The notes under the pieces were generated by a model. The model made no database searches and was not told where the DNA came from. It saw only the letters and a program-made list of their open reading frames with translations. Below, piece by piece: positions 8,101 to 14,558 of a DNA stretch of 14,635 nt. A program made the translations under genes and the position numbers. How positions within the stretch are numbered: the stretch's first letter is position 1; every line of letters begins with the position of its first letter. Location of the stretch: NCBI GenBank assembly GCA_034430335.1, contig DAOUES010000325.1, forward strand, positions 1 to 14,635, given 5' to 3'. The DNA is from JAFGOY01 sp034430335. GTDB taxonomy: Bacteria > Chloroflexota > Anaerolineae > Aggregatilineales > UBA3940.

Positions 8101-8664
8101 CGCCACCGGGCTGGTTTCCATCAGGCGTTCCAGCAGATCGCGCTCACGCCGCAGCGCTTCTGCGGCCTGTTTGCGCTCGGTGATGTCGACATGCTGGATG
8201 ACGGCGTTGGTTATCTTTCCAGAAGTATCTTTGATCGGAAAGATGGTCACGTCGAGATACAGCGACACCCGGCTTTCGAGGTCGAGAATATCGAGCTGTG
8301 CCGTCGAATATTCAAGCTCGAAGCGGACGGTCTGGCCCTGCCGGAATACGCTTTCGACCAGCGGCATATAGCCCTGTTCCCGGACGATGTTGTCTTCAAA
8401 GATGTTGTACCTACCGACGACATCTTCTTCCGAGATTTTCAACACGTCTTTGCAGGCCCGGTTCAGCCGGATGAGCGTGCCTTTTTCGTCGGAAATCCAG
8501 ATCGAGTAAGGGCTTTGCTCGATGATGCTGTTCAGGAAGGCTTCGGAGTTTCGCAGTTGTGTTTCGGCCCGGCTGCGCTCGCCTTCATCGGCGGCGGCCA
8601 GGCGTAAGCGCAGGGCCGCCAACTCTTCGAGAAGCTGTCCCCTGGTTTTTTGATCGTCGTTCAT
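5191..8664 (-). CDS. Soluble multi-PAS sensor histidine kinase (seven PAS domains)
   Basis: This is a two-component sensor kinase of 1157 residues. From ATG 8664 it begins with a short charged coiled coil (about 1-40). Seven PAS/PAC modules follow at roughly 40-165, 175-300, 306-425, 432-545, 552-670, 675-785 and 814-925, with a helical linker near 785-815. The HisKA region has phospho-acceptor His942 in AAHELRTPL. The ATPase domain shows the N box QNLLSNAVKF, DQGIG, FERFYR and GGTGLGL. I see no transmembrane segment, signal peptide or receiver domain, so it senses a cytoplasmic signal. No response regulator lies nearby. An upstream TTG at 8709 would add 15 residues; the ATG is preferred, though its ribosome site is weak. 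PAC motifs of the VDITERK type end most modules and are nearly identical in DNA, which suggests expansion by duplication. The ligands are unknown; heme or flavin motifs were not evident. Confidence 0.93.
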   Translation of the reverse strand: MNDDQKTRGQLLEELAALRLRLAAADEGERSRAETQLRNSEAFLNSIIEQSPYSIWISDEKGTLIRLNRACKDVLKISEEDVVGRYNIFEDNIVREQGYMPLVESVFRQGQTVRFELEYSTAQLDILDLESRVSLYLDVTIFPIKDTSGKITNAVIQHVDITERKQAAEALRRERDLLERLMETSPVAIAVLDREGQITFANRQAETVLGLSRDEITQRAYNEPTWRITNFDGEPLSDDQLPFLRVKASGKSVFGVRHAVEKTGGEHIYLSINASPILDHENRFDGMIAVMEDITEQIKAEKALRESEERYRVLVNASPTAIAVIQEGHYAFVNPAMAYMLGYDSLEKVVGLSPLDVTAPEYQSAVRDRVKNAELGKSNPLIEIVLVRSDRSTLFFEAASVPINFQGKPAVLLIGQDTTERRQAETALREREATLKALFNAPFETIALLDHDGIVLNINENGARRLGFAPGELIGKNAYNILPSEIAQSRKAIIDRVFETGSPAHFEDRRAGVQYASSVYPVFDDQSGQVNSVAIYAADITERRQIEEALRESEGKFSRAFYNHPIAMQILDLADGIRLDMNDSFYQLTGYSKEELVGSNIHDLNIWNNPDEVMASLGRLAKVSYTKNDPGEIVTKSGEIRNILISSAVLDLGGKRLAIGSFVDITERKRAEAALLKTQFAVDNSSIAVIVFNVEGRITYVNEMACQNLQYSREELLSMTIPDIDHALRAEGVKEPKKDKNLTSERRHVRKDGTTFPVLVTTTYLDFEGEDLFYSFVLNITALKEAEKQLREYSEHLEEMVEERTVELRQINKQISTILDNTPDAVLLLNGQGIIESANPAFCDFFKCQSYGPLGQPLTSLIAPAYHALIDDYFESIEDQADTTRLEAVANHKDKTSFDADIALAKIKEKDNLIGIVCTIRDISALKAVERMKDEFLATAAHELRTPLTSVRGFSEILLERELSQERQDYYHRIIKEQSTHLAQIIDDLLDISRLEAGHGLELRNETISLDEIISSVVKPFIDTSPQHTFDLVCNSDVPPTIGDPFRLNQVFQNLLSNAVKFSPEGGEISITREVVGDSIRVGIHDQGIGLSKKQQENIFERFYRVDSTSTSIGGTGLGLTISKLIVELHGGNMWVESELGKGSTFFFTLPIQSTED

Positions 8665-8741
8665 GCTGTTTAACCGATCATATCCATGATAGGCTGGCGT
8701 GATGGTCAATCTGGTCGAAGGTTCGTTCCACTATAAGGAAT

Positions 8742-8770
8742 ATTATACTGTGGTAATAAAGAATTAAGAA
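8742..8770 (-). promoter_or_regulatory. Probable sigma-70-type promoter of the multi-PAS kinase
   Basis: On the minus strand a perfect TATAAT (plus 8742-8747) stands 17 bases from TTCTTA (plus 8765-8770), a partial -35. Transcription would start near 8735, about 70 bases before ATG 8664. The region is locally AT-rich, unlike the flanking genes. Confidence 0.55.
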
Positions 8771-8857
8771 TGAGGGAGGGGTTCGATGATGATACAGAAT
8801 TGAAGGTCCTGTTCTGAGCTTAGACCGAACGAGGTGAATTACCAGAGATCGACGAGG

Positions 8858-8929
8858 CTGGGAGGGCAGGATTCGAACCTGCGATCTTCGGCTCCAAAGG
8901 CCGCTGCCTTGCCGCTTGGCCACCCCCCA
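8858..8929 (-). tRNA. tRNA-Gln (anticodon TTG)
   Basis: The 72-base minus-strand gene folds as a full cloverleaf. The acceptor arm is TGGGGGG paired with CCTCCCA (one G-U). The D arm contains CCAAGCGG. The anticodon loop is CTTTGGA with anticodon TTG, closed by CGGC/GCCG. The T arm has GGTTCGAATCC. The discriminator base is G and the genomic sequence after it is CCT, so the CCA tail must be added enzymatically. The 5' start TGGGG and the anticodon both fit glutamine. It is a lone tRNA between the kinase and the DinB gene; in the noncoding 8665-8857 I see only the kinase promoter and no obvious terminator for the tRNA. Confidence 0.95.
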
Positions 8930-8940
8930 GTGTGAAAGCG

Positions 8941-8969
8941 ATTGTACCACAGCGGATCATTGTGATCAA
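8941..8969 (-). promoter_or_regulatory. Strong promoter of the tRNA-Gln gene
   Basis: On the minus strand TTGATC (plus 8964-8969) is followed after exactly 17 bases by TACAAT (plus 8941-8946), preceded by TGG, an extended -10. Initiation would fall near 8934, about five bases before the tRNA. Spacing and matches make this one of the clearest promoters in the window. Confidence 0.75.
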
Positions 8970-9034
8970 TGACCGGGACGAAACAATCCACAGCTTGCTT
9001 CTGGATCGAAGATCATCTTGTCGTGCCAATAATG

Positions 9035-9043
9035 TGATATGAT
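9035..9043 (+). promoter_or_regulatory. Possible extended -10 element for the DinB-family gene
   Basis: TGATATGAT gives TG-n followed by TATGAT. A recognisable -35 at 16-18 bases is lacking (TTGTCG at 9018 is only 14 away). It would yield a leader of about 90 bases before ATG 9138. Weak support. Confidence 0.35.
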
Positions 9044-9137
9044 GAGAGCAGGCATTATCCACCAGGTAGTCCTATGTGAAGCCCCTATGGATGGCCGACG
9101 CATTCATATCCCCGGAGGTTGGTGAAAGGAGCCGTAT

Positions 9138-9605
9138 ATGGCCCTGTCGAGTGAAGAGCGCAACGAATTGATCACACGGCTTGACTGGCTGCCGCAGCGG
9201 TTGAACGCGCTGGTACGCGATCTGAAAGAAGAAGATTTCCATAAGCCCAACCCAAACGGGGGATGGACGATTGCGCAGATTCTCCATCACCTGGCCGATT
9301 CGCATATGAATGGGTTCATCCGGACGAAATTGATGCTGACCGAAGACCAGCCCACGCTGAAACCCTTTGATCAGGATATGTGGGCGGAAACGCCGGAAAT
9401 CCATGACGCGCCGGTAGTGACTTCGCTGGAAATCCTGACCGGGCTGCACCGTCGATGGGTGGTGCTGTTGAAAAATCTCGAAGAAGAAGACTGGGGGCGG
9501 CAGGGGCATCACCCGGAGGTGGGGCGGGTGACGCTGGACGGTTTGCTGAAGATTTACGCGAATCACTGCGAAGCGCACCTGAAGCAGATCGAGGAAATGC
9601 TGTAG
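9138..9605 (+). CDS. DinB/YfiT-family putative metal-dependent hydrolase or thiol transferase
   Basis: The 155-residue product belongs to the DinB/YfiT four-helix-bundle superfamily, whose members bind a divalent metal through three histidines. It closely follows the YfiT/BstA pattern: GGWTIAQILHHLADSHMN near residues 41-58 contributes the first His (50 or 51), followed by RTKLMLTED. The C-terminal NHCEAHLKQI supplies His143 and His147. Family members act as bacillithiol- or mycothiol-dependent S-transferases or hydrolases; which reaction applies here cannot be read from the sequence. It is cytoplasmic, with no signal peptide. ATG 9138 is well supported by AAAGGAG at 9125-9131, six bases upstream. 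It lies 66 bases before the methyltransferase-nuclease fusion on the same strand, so readthrough is possible, but a TATAAT in that gap hints at separate transcription. Confidence 0.88.
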   Translation: MALSSEERNELITRLDWLPQRLNALVRDLKEEDFHKPNPNGGWTIAQILHHLADSHMNGFIRTKLMLTEDQPTLKPFDQDMWAETPEIHDAPVVTSLEILTGLHRRWVVLLKNLEEEDWGRQGHHPEVGRVTLDGLLKIYANHCEAHLKQIEEML

Positions 9606-9629
9606 AGGATAGAACGAAATACAGACGGC

Positions 9630-9635
9630 TATAAT
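9630..9635 (+). promoter_or_regulatory. Candidate -10 element upstream of the methyltransferase-nuclease fusion
   Basis: A perfect TATAAT lies 36 bases before ATG 9672, so transcription could start near 9642. No good -35 is found at 16-18 bases, which suggests weak or activator-dependent expression, or cotranscription with the DinB gene. Confidence 0.4.
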
Positions 9636-9671
9636 AGTCCAGCAGTCAGGTATGTATAGCATTGGTTGAGC

Positions 9672-12239
9672 ATGAGTGTTGTCGGCGTTGAATCTGATTT
9701 AGTTGAATACAGCCTTTGTCGCGGGGAAGCGATCCTAAAGCAGCGCTCGAAAAGGGAGCGTAAGGTAAACGGGCAATTCCTGACACCCCGACAGGTAGCG
9801 CGCTTCATGGCTTCCCAATTTGAAGTGATCCCCGACCAGGCAAAAATCCTTGAGCCGGCAGTCGGATCGGGTGGATTGGTCTGTGCCATCGTCGAACAGG
9901 CTGTCAGCCAGCCTCATTTATCAGAGATATGGATAGACGGTTACGAGACAGATACAGCCCTGCTAACTGCCGCGAGAGATTCTCTCCAACAGGCCGTTGA
10001 ATTTGCCGCCGGATATGGCTTGAAAGTTCATGTTCATTTACATGAGGCGGATTTTGTACAGGCATTTATGCCGGTCAGCAATCAATCCCATCTTTATCAT
10101 GGTACTTTGTTTGAGGCAGGAGTACCTCCCCAATACGATCTGGTTATTGCAAACCCGCCATATTATAAATTAAATAGTTCTGATCCTCGTGTAACGCATC
10201 TCAAGGGAAACGGCAGCGGGCATACCAACATTTACACCGTTTTCATGTCGCTTTGCAGTAAAACGTTGAGCGACAGAGGCCGAGCCTGCTTCATTGTGCC
10301 CCGGAGTTTCTGTTCAGGCGCTTATTTTGCCAATTTCAGGCGGGCGTTTTACCAGCAGACGGTGATAGAGGCACTGCATCTATTCGAATCACGCGATGCC
10401 ACTTTTGGAAAGAGCGATGTTTTGCAAGAGAACGTTATTATTGTATTCCGGGCACGGGGCGATGATGAAGATGTCTCAACCGTACCGAATACGATAAGGC
10501 TGTCGGCGTCGCAGAGCGGCAGTGAACTGGAGGATCAGCCAGCATATTTTAAGCTGAATCGACGGCATTTCGTCAGCCCGGATCGGGAGACATTCTATTT
10601 TCGGCTGCCGGTTGCCGAACTTGACCAGAAAATCCTGGATACAGTCGATGGTTGGCCGGAGTCTTTGGAGGAATACGGGTTGAAAGTCTCGACCGGCCCG
10701 GTCGTTCCTTTTCGTAGTCGTGGGGTGCTCAGTCATAAAGTCGAAGCAGTCGCCGAAGGCCAGGCCGTCCCGCTGCTCTGGATGAACAATATCGCGCCGA
10801 ACCGGATCACCTGGCCTGTTGATAATGGCAAGCCGCAGGCGATTTTAGTGAGTGAAGAATCAACGGATTTACTTGTTCCCATTGACAATCTGGTATTGAT
10901 GCGGCGGTTTAGCGCGAAGGAAGAGTCACGCAGGTTGATTGCCGCGCCCTTATTCGCCTCTGACTATGAATCCTGCTGCGGGAAAATTGGGTTGGAGAAT
11001 CACCTGAACTATATCTACCGGGATGAAGGAAGCCTTGAGACCATAGAAGTGTTGGGGCTGTCGGCGCTGCTAAACAGTTCTCTTGTCGACCGTTATATAC
11101 GCATCGTCAATGGCAATACACAGGTGAATGCCGCCGAACTTCGCAGTCTTCCATTTCCGCCGCTGGAAGTTGTCAAGTCTGTTGGCGAATGTTTGCTGGG
11201 AGAAAGCAAGCGGCACGATATAGATCGCATCGTTTTTGACACATTGCAGACCAGTGGTTATTTGCCGCTAGATATTCCACTATTCAGGGAGACCCGGATC
11301 ACGATGGGAAAGATACAGGAAGCGCAGCAAATTCTGCAAGAGCTTGGATTGCCAACCGCCCAGCAAAACGAGATTTCGGCTCTTACACTGCTCGTTCTGG
11401 CGCAGCTTTCTGAGAGCGATAGCTGGCCGGATGTTCAGGGCAAGAGTCTCCGTATTCATGATATCCTGGTCGAGATTGCAGACAGGTACGACCGGGAATA
11501 TGCTGAAAATACGCGGGAGTCGATCCGGCGGCAGGTCATTCACCAATTTGAGCAGGCCGGATTGGTACAGCGTAATCCCGACGATCCCGGTCTGCCGACA
11601 AACAGCCCCAAGACGCATTATGCGTTGAGTGATCTGGCTTTGGCTACGCTTCGACAGTATCGAACTCCAGGCTGGGAAGAGGCGAAAGCCACTTTTCAGA
11701 AGGAGAAAGGTGTATTGCTTGAAATCTATCGGCAGGAACGGCAGCATCGCATGGTGCCATTGAGGTTGTCGAGCGGTGAGGAGTATCATCTTTCGCCAGG
11801 TGAACACAACGAACTTCAGGTGGCAATCGTCGAGGAGTTTGGCCCTCGTTTCGCTCCCGGTGCACGGCTACTGTATCTGGGTGATACGGCTGACAAAACT
11901 CTCATTCTTGATGAAGAGGGTTTCGAGAGTCTGAATGTGCGTCTCGTGAGTCATGATAAACTTCCGGACGTTGTTCTGTATGATGAGCATCAAGATTGGG
12001 TATATTTGGTTGAAGCGGTTACCTCGCGTGGGCCGGTATCTCCAAAGCGCTACCGGGAACTCGAAGAGATGTTTGCCGACTGCCCGGCTGGACGGGTATA
12101 TGTCAGCGCTTTTCCTGATTTTGCTACCTTCAAATCATTCCTTACTCAAATTGCATGGGAAACGGAAGTCTGGCTGGCGGAGATACCCGATCATATGATT
12201 CATTTCAATGGAGACCGGTTTCTCGGTCCTCACAGTTAA
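9672..12239 (+). CDS. Fused N6-adenine DNA methyltransferase / BsuBI-PstI-type restriction endonuclease
   Basis: One continuous frame appears to encode both halves of a type II restriction-modification system. Numbering is from TTG 9666; ATG 9672 (residue 3) is preferred, but its ribosome site is weak. Residues about 30-270 form the methyltransferase: ILEPAVGSGG (61-70, SAM binding) and NPPY (163-166, catalytic, adenine-N6 type). Residues about 300-500 probably carry target recognition. From Met547 the sequence matches a whole BsuBI/PstI-type endonuclease of 311 residues: a helical/winged-helix part (550-665), then LSPGEHNELQ (709-718), LYLGDTADK, KLPDVVLYD (Asp768), LVEAVTS (Glu783) and PDHMIHFNGDRFLG. 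Separate enzymes of this family recognise CTGCAG, which is the expected but unproven target. The gene is visibly more AT-rich than the SUF genes, consistent with transfer. Its stop directly abuts that of the convergent transporter gene. Confidence 0.9.
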   Translation: MSVVGVESDLVEYSLCRGEAILKQRSKRERKVNGQFLTPRQVARFMASQFEVIPDQAKILEPAVGSGGLVCAIVEQAVSQPHLSEIWIDGYETDTALLTAARDSLQQAVEFAAGYGLKVHVHLHEADFVQAFMPVSNQSHLYHGTLFEAGVPPQYDLVIANPPYYKLNSSDPRVTHLKGNGSGHTNIYTVFMSLCSKTLSDRGRACFIVPRSFCSGAYFANFRRAFYQQTVIEALHLFESRDATFGKSDVLQENVIIVFRARGDDEDVSTVPNTIRLSASQSGSELEDQPAYFKLNRRHFVSPDRETFYFRLPVAELDQKILDTVDGWPESLEEYGLKVSTGPVVPFRSRGVLSHKVEAVAEGQAVPLLWMNNIAPNRITWPVDNGKPQAILVSEESTDLLVPIDNLVLMRRFSAKEESRRLIAAPLFASDYESCCGKIGLENHLNYIYRDEGSLETIEVLGLSALLNSSLVDRYIRIVNGNTQVNAAELRSLPFPPLEVVKSVGECLLGESKRHDIDRIVFDTLQTSGYLPLDIPLFRETRITMGKIQEAQQILQELGLPTAQQNEISALTLLVLAQLSESDSWPDVQGKSLRIHDILVEIADRYDREYAENTRESIRRQVIHQFEQAGLVQRNPDDPGLPTNSPKTHYALSDLALATLRQYRTPGWEEAKATFQKEKGVLLEIYRQERQHRMVPLRLSSGEEYHLSPGEHNELQVAIVEEFGPRFAPGARLLYLGDTADKTLILDEEGFESLNVRLVSHDKLPDVVLYDEHQDWVYLVEAVTSRGPVSPKRYRELEEMFADCPAGRVYVSAFPDFATFKSFLTQIAWETEVWLAEIPDHMIHFNGDRFLGPHS
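11286..11306 (+). promoter_or_regulatory. Possible internal translation start for the free endonuclease
   Basis: AGGGAG (11286-11291) precedes an in-frame ATG (11304-11306) by 12 bases. This ATG, Met547 of the fusion, is where a stand-alone BsuBI/PstI-type nuclease would start. The spacing is longer than optimal, so activity is uncertain; it may be a relic of the original separate gene. Confidence 0.4.
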
Positions 12240-13139
12240 TCAGCGGACGAGCCAGATTCCGACGATCAGGAACGCGGCCAGCCCACCCTTCTTGAGCAGG
12301 TTCGCCCGGCTGATGTCCTCCCGGAAGATCGCCGGGGCGATCAGCGTCAGCAGCCACCCGGCGAGAATCCCGTAAAAAGCCTGCGTGCTGCCCACCACAG
12401 CGACCAGCGCCACCGGCCCCAGCGACATAGCCACGAAAGACAGGAGCTTAGTCAGGTCTGCTATCAGCTCTTTGGCAACGATAATCCCCACTGCCCGTGG
12501 GCGGATCGCCTTGAGGCTCGCGGCGAACTCGCGGCGCATGGCGGGCATCACCAGCCAGACGAGCAGCGCCCCGACGGAAATCCCGATGGCCTCGTAGCCA
12601 ATCAGTTCGAAAACGTTGTTGCCGGACACGGCGAATTTGAAGACCACCGCGCTGGCTGCAAAGATCAGGTCGATGATCAGCATGCCGATCAACTGCTTTG
12701 AGTCGAACTTGCCCCCGTCCGGCTGGTAGCTGGCGACAATCGATGCGGCGAGGATCACCACGAAGCCCGCGAGCTGGAGCGGGGTAATCACTTCCCCGAT
12801 GAAGATGAAAGAGAGGGTCAGGACGAACACCGAGTATGCCTGGAACAGGACGATCACGGTGCTGCCTTCGCTTCGCTGGAGCACGATGAAGTAGTAGACC
12901 GCGCCGATGATCCGCAGCGTGCCGCTGGCGATTACCAGGGCGGTATCGAGCGGGGTGAGGATCGGGAATCCGGCAATTGCCCATAAGACGCCGCCGTATA
13001 CCAGGGAAACTATCCCGGCATAGACCGGCAGCGCCAGCGGGGTCGTCTCCCGCTCGACGAGATACTTATCCAAGAAAACGGTGGCCGCTCCAAGAAAGGG
13101 GGAGATCAGGGCGAATACTAACCAGTTCATGCTACCCAT
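12240..13139 (-). CDS. EamA/DMT-superfamily membrane transporter
   Basis: This is a 299-residue polytopic inner-membrane protein of the drug/metabolite transporter (EamA) type. It has about ten hydrophobic helices in two repeated halves. The first half runs from about residue 4 to 138 and ends with GEVITPLQLAGFVVILAAS, a typical EamA half ending; the second runs from about 150 to 297. A charged loop near 200-220 separates the helices of the second half. The family exports or exchanges small metabolites and the substrate cannot be assigned. ATG 13139 has AGG seven bases upstream on the minus strand; ATG 13130 is an alternative. It follows fmt by 56 bases on the same strand and may share its transcript. 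Its TGA stop occupies 12240-12242, directly against the TAA of the convergent nuclease fusion, leaving no space for a terminator. Confidence 0.87.
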   Translation of the reverse strand: MGSMNWLVFALISPFLGAATVFLDKYLVERETTPLALPVYAGIVSLVYGGVLWAIAGFPILTPLDTALVIASGTLRIIGAVYYFIVLQRSEGSTVIVLFQAYSVFVLTLSFIFIGEVITPLQLAGFVVILAASIVASYQPDGGKFDSKQLIGMLIIDLIFAASAVVFKFAVSGNNVFELIGYEAIGISVGALLVWLVMPAMRREFAASLKAIRPRAVGIIVAKELIADLTKLLSFVAMSLGPVALVAVVGSTQAFYGILAGWLLTLIAPAIFREDISRANLLKKGGLAAFLIVGIWLVR

Positions 13140-13195
13140 ATTATCGCCTATTGCGGGTAATTACAATGGCAATCCGGGGAAATTTGACATGGGTG

Positions 13196-14143
13196 TTAAC
13201 CCGGCTCAAACTGCCTGCCGATCACGTCGGCATGGCCCGCGAGAAAGGCGTCGACCGGCATGCGCTTTTTGCCCTCCGGCTGGATCGTCTCCAGGGCGAA
13301 CAGCCCGCTGCCGGTCTGCACGGCGAGTCCGTCCGTATGGGCGATCAGCACGCCGGGATCGGTGCCGGATGACTCTTCGGGGTAGGGGAATCCACCCAGG
13401 ATTTTGAGACGCTGGCCTTCCAGAAAGGTATAGGTGCCGGGCCAGGGATCGTAGGCGCGGACGTGGCGGTCGATCTCGGCGGCGGGGGCCGACCAATCGA
13501 TCAGCCCGGCCTCTTTCTGGATCGAGCGGGCGAGGGTAACGCCTTCTTCCGGCTGGGGGGTGGGAACAATGTCGCCGGAGAGATAGCCGGTCAGCGCATC
13601 GGGGAGAATCGCCGCGCCGAGCGCCGCCAGTTTGTCGTGGAGGGTCGCTGCCGTCTCACGCGGGGCGATTGGGATCGCCTGCGAGGTGAGCATCGGGCCG
13701 GTATCGAGGCCGATATCCATCAGCATGATCGTCACGCCGCTTTCGGCATCGCCAGCGCGGATCGCGTACTGGATCGGCGCGGCACCGCGCCAGCGCGGGA
13801 GCAGCGAGGCGTGGACGTTGACGCAGCCGTGCGTGGGCAGATCGAGCACCGGCTGGCGGAGAATCTGCCCGAAAGCGGCGACGACCAGCAGGCCGGGCTG
13901 CCAGGATCGCAGATGCTCGACGGCGGATTCGTCGCGCAGGGTTTTGGGCTGGAAGACGGGGAGATCGAGGGCGAGGGCAAGGCGCTTCACCGCCGACATC
14001 TGTATCTGCTGGCCGCGCCCGGCGGGGCGGTCGGGCTGGGTGACGACGCCAACGACGTGAAACGCGGGGTGATCGACCAGCGCTTGCAGGCTGGGTGTGG
14101 CGAAATCGGGCGTACCGAGGAATACGATGCGGGTCGGTTCCAT
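13196..14143 (-). CDS. fmt: Methionyl-tRNA formyltransferase
   Basis: Fmt transfers a formyl group from 10-formyl-tetrahydrofolate to the initiator Met-tRNA in the cytoplasm. The 315-residue product has the usual length. It starts with RIVFLGTPDFATPSL and continues with VVTQPDRPAGRG, the loop that contacts tRNA. The formyltransferase centre VNVHASLLPRWRGAAPIQ contains Asn109 and His111, and Asp147 lies in MDIGLDTGPM; these three are the catalytic residues. The C-terminal domain (about 205-315) is present. ATG 14143 is preceded on the minus strand by AGGAG with an eight-base spacer, which rules out the upstream in-frame ATG at 14260. Its usual partner def is not in the window. The EamA transporter gene lies downstream, and a WD40 relic ends 34 bases upstream. 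Confidence 0.97.
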   Translation of the reverse strand: MEPTRIVFLGTPDFATPSLQALVDHPAFHVVGVVTQPDRPAGRGQQIQMSAVKRLALALDLPVFQPKTLRDESAVEHLRSWQPGLLVVAAFGQILRQPVLDLPTHGCVNVHASLLPRWRGAAPIQYAIRAGDAESGVTIMLMDIGLDTGPMLTSQAIPIAPRETAATLHDKLAALGAAILPDALTGYLSGDIVPTPQPEEGVTLARSIQKEAGLIDWSAPAAEIDRHVRAYDPWPGTYTFLEGQRLKILGGFPYPEESSGTDPGVLIAHTDGLAVQTGSGLFALETIQPEGKKRMPVDAFLAGHADVIGRQFEPG

Positions 14144-14177
14144 GCTAGCTGCTCCTGGGATTGTCTTGGATATGATG

Positions 14178-14375
14178 TTACTCTGCCATGTCCCAGATGA
14201 CCACTGAACCGTCGAACTTTTCGCTTGCCAGGCGTATGCTATCTGGCGACCAGGCCACACGCTCTCTGCTATGTGTCCGGTTGGGCCGCGCCAGATTTCT
14301 TTGGAAAGGTACGATTCTGGCGATTAAAAACCGCTGCTGTTCACTCTTACGGATAGAATCGCGCTCCATTTGCAC
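14178..14375 (-). pseudogene. Degenerate remnant of a WD40-repeat protein
   Basis: The minus-strand frame ends with one recognisable WD40 blade: VAWSPD, then RLASEKFDGSVVIWD, and stops four residues later at TAA 14178-14180. WD40 proteins normally need four or more blades, and upstream the frame is closed by TGA at 14421-14423 without further blades. The first codon of the listed span is GTG and no ribosome site is apparent. I read it as the decayed 3' end of a larger gene. It may be a truncated short gene, but a functional product seems unlikely. Its end lies 34 bases before fmt, so any fmt promoter would lie within or upstream of it. Confidence 0.5.
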
Positions 14376-14440
14376 AAAAACAAGGGGTAAACCTGAATTT
14401 TGAGCAATTTCCCTGATGTGTCATGACATCTGATTGGGTG

Positions 14441-14466
14441 TCGTAGGGGCAACCCTTGCGGTCGCC
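14441..14466 (-). repeat. Dispersed palindromic repeat, copy B (inverted)
   Basis: The reverse complement of this stretch matches the element at 2946-2971 at 24 of 26 positions. The differences are one G/A and one C/T, both inside or next to the central loop. It lies between the WD40 relic and the end gene, in a noncoding block of hairpins. Confidence 0.7.
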
Positions 14467-14471
14467 TATGC

Positions 14472-14487
14472 AACTGGAAAGCCAGTT
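14472..14487. other. Small hairpin AACTGG/CCAGTT
   Basis: Six-base perfect stem with loop AAAG, directly after repeat copy B. It is probably part of the same composite noncoding block (14376-14558) and not an independent signal. Confidence 0.4.
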
Positions 14488-14521
14488 ACCGGTCGTCGCA
14501 GGCCGACATACCGACTTTAGC

Positions 14522-14541
14522 CCGGCGCTTCAGCGCCGGGA
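14522..14541. repeat. Strong GC hairpin downstream of the end gene
   Basis: Stem CCCGGCGC/GCGCCGGG with loop TTCA. On the minus strand it lies 17 bases after the stop of the gene at 14559, where it could act as a transcript end, but no T run follows it. It looks like another intergenic repeat family. Confidence 0.55.
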
Positions 14542-14558
14542 AGCTTGCACTAACCGCG

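Noticed and set aside
13463..14200. Open frame of 245 codons opposite fmt
   Set aside because: Shadow of fmt. The translation is rich in Arg, Gly and Asp, with no family resemblance.
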